This document shows, piece after piece, positions 40,757-43,836 of a DNA stretch of 43,836 nucleotides (positions are counted from its first letter, which is position 1; each line of letters starts with the position of its first letter). Under the pieces are notes generated by a model that was given only the letters and a program-made list of their open reading frames with translations, searched no databases and was not told the DNA's origin. A program made the position numbers and the translations under genes. Source of the DNA: PVC group bacterium (GTDB lineage: Bacteria; Auribacterota; Erginobacteria; Erginobacterales; Erginobacteraceae); contig PWXJ01000233.1 in NCBI GenBank assembly GCA_003561965.1, forward strand, positions 1 to 43,836, given 5' to 3'.

Positions 40757-42043
40757 ATGAGCGAGATCGCCCTCTCCCTGAAACAGGTTTCAAAAAAGTT
40801 TCCCATCTACGACAGCCCCCTCCAGCGGCTCTGGGAAGCGGTGCACCCGAAGCGGAAGAAGTTTCACCGGGAGTTCTGGGCCCTGCGGGATATATCTCTC
40901 GACCTGGAGGCCGGGACGACCCTCGGGGTCCTGGGGCAGAACGGCTCCGGCAAGACCACCATTCTCCAGCTGATGGCCGGAATTATGGCCCCCACCCGGG
41001 GAAAGATCGAGGTCAGCGGGCGGGTGGCGACCATCCTCGAGCTGGGGGCGGGTTTCAACCCCGAGTTCACCGGCCGGGAAAACGCGCTTCTCAGCGGGTT
41101 GATCCTCGGCCTCACCCCGAGGGAGATCAAGGGGAAGCTCGGCGAGATCATCGCATTCGCCGAGATCGGCGAATTCATCGATCAGCCGGTCAAGACCTAC
41201 TCCAACGGGATGTACGTTCGTCTGGCCTTCGCCGTCGCCGTTACCCTCGATCCCGATATCCTCCTGATCGACGAGATCCTCTCGGTCGGGGATACCTATT
41301 TTCAGCATAAGTGCGTCCGGAAGATCCGGGATTTCCAGGAGATGGGAAAGACCCTGGTTTACGTCACCCACGACGTCGAGTCGGTCCGCAACATCTGCCA
41401 CCAGGCGATGATCCTGGATTATTCCCGGCTGTTGGCCCGGGGGGAGCCGGGGCCGATCGCCGCTCGGTACCTGGCCCTGATCGACAATCGGGAGCGGGAA
41501 CGCGCTTCTTTGGGCCTGCCGTCAACCCCCGGGGGGGAGCCGGCCGAATACAGCCGTTACGGAAGCAAGGAAGCCGAAATTACCGCGGTGGAGATCCTGG
41601 ACGACCAAGGCCAACCCCGGAGTGTCTTCAAATACGGGGAGGATTTTCAGTTGCGCTTCCGGATAAAGTTCCACGCCGACGTCGAGCGGTTCGTGCTCGG
41701 GAATATCTTCCGCAACCGATACGGGTTCAATGTCTTCGGCACCAACGCCGACTGGCTCGGCCTCCCGACTCCGGATATGAAGAAAGGCCAGGAATGCCTC
41801 GTTGTCTTCCACCACCGGGCCAATCTCGCCGGAGGGACCTATTCCATCAATCCGGCCGCCTCGGTCGTTACCGGGAACCGCGTCTACCGTACACTCGACT
41901 GGATCAACAACGCGGCCATCATCGAGGTCGTTAACCCGAACCCGATGGAAGGTTATGTCAGCGTCCCGACCCGGATCGAGCTGGAGAATGTCGGTTCCGC
42001 CTCCGGGGTTCCGGAAGAGAACGGGCCCGGAAAGATCGGATGA
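40757..42043 (+). CDS. wzt: ABC transporter ATPase with C-terminal glycan-recognition domain (Wzt), second pair
   Basis: The 428-residue ATPase has Walker A GQNGSGKT (60-67), signature loop TYSNGMYVRLAF near 150 and Walker B DILLIDEILSVGD near 170. A C-terminal beta-rich domain from about 265 (AEITAVEILDDQGQPRSVFKYGEDFQLRFRI and later HHRANLAGGTYSINPAASV) should bind the exported glycan's end. Its sequence differs from the first Wzt, so the two transporters probably export different polymers or caps. It follows its permease by 40 bases and overlaps the next gene by 4 bases (ATGA). Confidence 0.94.
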   Translation: MSEIALSLKQVSKKFPIYDSPLQRLWEAVHPKRKKFHREFWALRDISLDLEAGTTLGVLGQNGSGKTTILQLMAGIMAPTRGKIEVSGRVATILELGAGFNPEFTGRENALLSGLILGLTPREIKGKLGEIIAFAEIGEFIDQPVKTYSNGMYVRLAFAVAVTLDPDILLIDEILSVGDTYFQHKCVRKIRDFQEMGKTLVYVTHDVESVRNICHQAMILDYSRLLARGEPGPIAARYLALIDNRERERASLGLPSTPGGEPAEYSRYGSKEAEITAVEILDDQGQPRSVFKYGEDFQLRFRIKFHADVERFVLGNIFRNRYGFNVFGTNADWLGLPTPDMKKGQECLVVFHHRANLAGGTYSINPAASVVTGNRVYRTLDWINNAAIIEVVNPNPMEGYVSVPTRIELENVGSASGVPEENGPGKIG

Positions 42044-43470
42044 ACGGGGGCGGGGCCAAGGGAGACCGGGAAGCGGCAAGCCGTACGGGTTCCGATCCCG
42101 GTGTTCGGAAAGTTACGCTGCTGGTCCTGGCCGCGTCCGCGATTTTCGGCCTGGCCCTGGTGGTGATTATTCCCCCCTGGCAGTCGCCGGACGAGCCGAC
42201 TCATTTTGAGTACGTGAAAGTGCTGGCCTCGGGCGACCCGCCCTGGTCGCCCCGATCCGATCCCGGCCTCCAGGAGGAGATAATCGTCTCTATGGACCGT
42301 CACGATTATTGGCGGTACCTCAGGCTGGAGGAGCCGAGACCCCTTCCTCGCACTTTCCGGGGGACGCCGTTTCTATCCGCCGCGCCCTCCCAGATCGGGA
42401 AGAACCCTCCCCTCTATTACTTCCTGGCTTCCCTGGTCCTGCGCTGGCCGGCCGCCCGGTCGCTGGAGTCCGAACTCTACCGGCTCCGGCTGTTCTCCCT
42501 CTTTTTCACCCTCCTGACGGTCATCCTGGTCGCCGGCTGCGCCGGAGAAGTCTTTGGAAGGTCCTCGCCGCTGGTCCCGGCGGCGACGGCGGCGGCCGCT
42601 TTTATCCCGCAGGTTCTGGTCATCGGGACCTCGGTCAGTCCCGATCCGCCGATCAACTGCATCGGGGCCGCCGTGATTTATCTGGTCCTCCGGTCCCGGA
42701 CGAACGGGTTCACCCCCGCCCGGACATTTCTTATCCTCTGCCTTCTCGGTTTGGGGGTAATGATCAATTACAAGGGCTTGATCCTGCTGGCGGTGCTGCC
42801 GGTGGTGTTGTTGCTTCACTTCCTTCCCCGACGGAGGGGCGCCCCGGCCCCGGCCCGGGCGGCGGGCTGGACCGGTTTGGTTGCGCTGCTCCTGGCGGCG
42901 GGTTACGCCGCGTTGGTCTGGTATTTCCCGGAGGTTGCCCGGGTCTTCATCGTCCGGCTGAATATCTTCTCCTCGACCTTGCTTGATTTTCTTTACGGCC
43001 GGGTCAATTTCCGCCCGGGTTACTGGTCCTGGTTCCACGGTGAACTATTCAAGAGCTTCTGGTTGAAGTACGGTTGGCTGATATATGAGCTGCCGGGGTT
43101 TGTCTATCGGTTTCTGGCGGCGGCCTCCGGCATCTCCCTGTTCGGGGTCGTTATCTTCCTGGGCAGATCCGCGGCCGGGCGGGGTTCGCCTTCTGTCCGG
43201 AGAAGGGAGACGGTGACCACCTTGATTGTATTTGCCGCGGCGGTACTGGTGGCGATTTACTTATTTTGGGGGCTGAAGGGCAGCACCATCATCACCCAGG
43301 GGAGGCATCTTTTCCTGGTGATGCCCGCCTGGGCGATCCTCTTTACCCTCGGCTGGAGTTCTCTGTTCCCCGCCCGCTGGGCCAGGCTGGTCGGCTACGG
43401 CCTGCTGGGCGGTTTCTTCCTGCTGGCCGCCGGCTCGATCCTGTTCTTTATCCTGCCTACCTTTTCCTGA
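42040..43470 (+). CDS. DUF2142-like polytopic membrane protein, probable GT-C glycosyltransferase
   Basis: The 476-residue protein has about 10-11 membrane segments. The first extracytoplasmic loop has IIPPWQSPDEPTHFEYVKVL, with the acidic residues expected of GT-C enzymes, and then GKNPPLYYFLASLVLRWP near 125. Both patterns are seen in DUF2142 proteins. GT-C enzymes use a polyprenyl-phosphate sugar on the periplasmic side. It is coupled to wzt by a 4-base overlap, so it may modify the exported polymer. Its last 210 bases are also read, on the opposite strand, by the ParB-like gene. Confidence 0.78.
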   Translation: MNGGGAKGDREAASRTGSDPGVRKVTLLVLAASAIFGLALVVIIPPWQSPDEPTHFEYVKVLASGDPPWSPRSDPGLQEEIIVSMDRHDYWRYLRLEEPRPLPRTFRGTPFLSAAPSQIGKNPPLYYFLASLVLRWPAARSLESELYRLRLFSLFFTLLTVILVAGCAGEVFGRSSPLVPAATAAAAFIPQVLVIGTSVSPDPPINCIGAAVIYLVLRSRTNGFTPARTFLILCLLGLGVMINYKGLILLAVLPVVLLLHFLPRRRGAPAPARAAGWTGLVALLLAAGYAALVWYFPEVARVFIVRLNIFSSTLLDFLYGRVNFRPGYWSWFHGELFKSFWLKYGWLIYELPGFVYRFLAAASGISLFGVVIFLGRSAAGRGSPSVRRRETVTTLIVFAAAVLVAIYLFWGLKGSTIITQGRHLFLVMPAWAILFTLGWSSLFPARWARLVGYGLLGGFFLLAAGSILFFILPTFS

Positions 43471-43836
43471 TCCGGGCCGGAAAATCTTCTTCAGCCAGCG
43501 CCAGAACCGCTGCCAGATATTTCCCCGCAGCTTCCGGATGATCTCCTCCCGTCGCCGCTCGATCGACTCGATCTCTTCGTCGGTGAAGTCCTTCCGGAGG
43601 AGGTTCTCGTCGACCTCGGCGTCGAGCATCTTCAGCAGATCGCCTTCAAACCGGACCACGGTCGCCTCGATCTCCCGCCAGCCGAGGTTCCGACAGGCGG
43701 TAAGCCTCCGGTAGCCGGCCACCAGCCGGTTTTCCTCGTCGACCAGGATCGGGTTCAGGAGCCCGACCTTGAGGATCGAGGCCTCGAGGGAGGCGATATC
43801 TCCCGGGTCCTGCCGGATCCTCAGTTCTTCTTCCAC
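43261..43836 (-). CDS. ParB-like nuclease-domain protein, partial at window edge
   Basis: The visible 191 residues start within a ParB/Srx domain: LEASILKVGLLNPILVDEENRLVAGYRRLTACRNLGWREIEATVV, with the conserved GxRRLxA helix. The N-terminal strand of the domain and the true start lie beyond 43836. A charged helix follows (DFTDEEIESIERRREEIIRKL) and then WQRFWRWLKKIFRPG. The last 70 residues are Gln/Glu/Gly-rich and are encoded antisense to the DUF2142-like gene, so the natural C-terminus may lie earlier or a frameshift may be present. Chromosome partitioning is not implied; many free-standing ParB-domain proteins have other roles. Confidence 0.7.
   Translation of the reverse strand: MEEELRIRQDPGDIASLEASILKVGLLNPILVDEENRLVAGYRRLTACRNLGWREIEATVVRFEGDLLKMLDAEVDENLLRKDFTDEEIESIERRREEIIRKLRGNIWQRFWRWLKKIFRPGSGKGRQDKEQDRAGGQQEETAQQAVADQPGPAGGEQRTPAEGKEDRPGGHHQEKMPPLGDDGAALQPPK

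Noticed and set aside
1-43836. tRNA or rRNA genes
   Set aside because: Reading the intergenic gaps I saw no cloverleaf with a TTCGA-type T-loop or rRNA-like stretch; a tRNA scan would settle this.

Overview
The window is GC-rich bacterial DNA dominated by dense, often overlapping genes. Gene content points to an anaerobic, fermentative, Gram-negative-type bacterium. It carries a cytoplasmic NAD(P)-linked [NiFe] hydrogenase, a bacterial microcompartment (BMC) for sugar-phosphate breakdown, and three export routes for surface polysaccharide. Several short repeat families (GGGGAAT heptamers, a GTAGGGGCAAGG palindrome, a GATTACTTCGCT/GCAATGACG element) sit between genes. The mixture suggests an uncultivated candidate-phylum lineage (PVC/Omnitrophota/Auribacterota-like, or a myxobacteria-like relative), but I see no phylogenetic marker gene, so this is a guess.

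Layout. (1) 145-5161: a radical SAM gene on the minus strand, then a complete group 3b hydrogenase (sulfhydrogenase) operon hydB-hydG-hydD-hydA, interrupted between hydG and hydD by a heptamer repeat array. (2) 5409-21358: a Wzx/Wzy-type polysaccharide cluster. It holds a polyprenyl-phosphate sugar transferase, a flippase, pyruvyl transferase, several GT-B glycosyltransferases, a methyltransferase, a Wzy-like polymerase, a SPASM radical SAM protein, a Wzz-like chain-length protein, two alkaline-phosphatase/sulfatase-fold proteins and a GtrA protein. (3) 21465-27615: a compact BMC locus. Shell genes come first (permuted tandem BMC-T, BMC-H, BMC-P), then a terminator-like hairpin, then CoA-acylating aldehyde dehydrogenase, a PduS-like NADH:Fe-S flavoprotein, a PduT-like Fe-S shell protein, a class II aldolase and a small helix-turn-helix protein. 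(4) 27672-43470: an ABC-transporter-type polysaccharide cluster with two complete Wzm/Wzt pairs, three mutually related glycosyltransferases, two members of a small uncharacterised protein family, a double-domain GT2 enzyme, a methyltransferase and a DUF2142-like membrane protein. A ParB-like gene runs off the right edge.

How the genes may work together. The aldolase would split fuculose-1-phosphate or rhamnulose-1-phosphate into DHAP and L-lactaldehyde, and the aldehyde dehydrogenase would make lactyl-CoA and NADH. Both carry helical tails that look like encapsulation peptides. No alcohol dehydrogenase or phosphotransacylase is encoded here. Instead, a PduS/PduT pair could pass electrons from lumenal NADH through an iron-sulfur cluster in the shell. 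The nearby hydrogenase is a plausible, unproven sink for the fermentative electrons. This wiring is the most interesting item in the window. Other points of note are a hydrogenase large subunit that ends exactly at the nickel-binding histidine, probable regulatory hairpins around the shell genes, and the small 'IxTPG' protein family.
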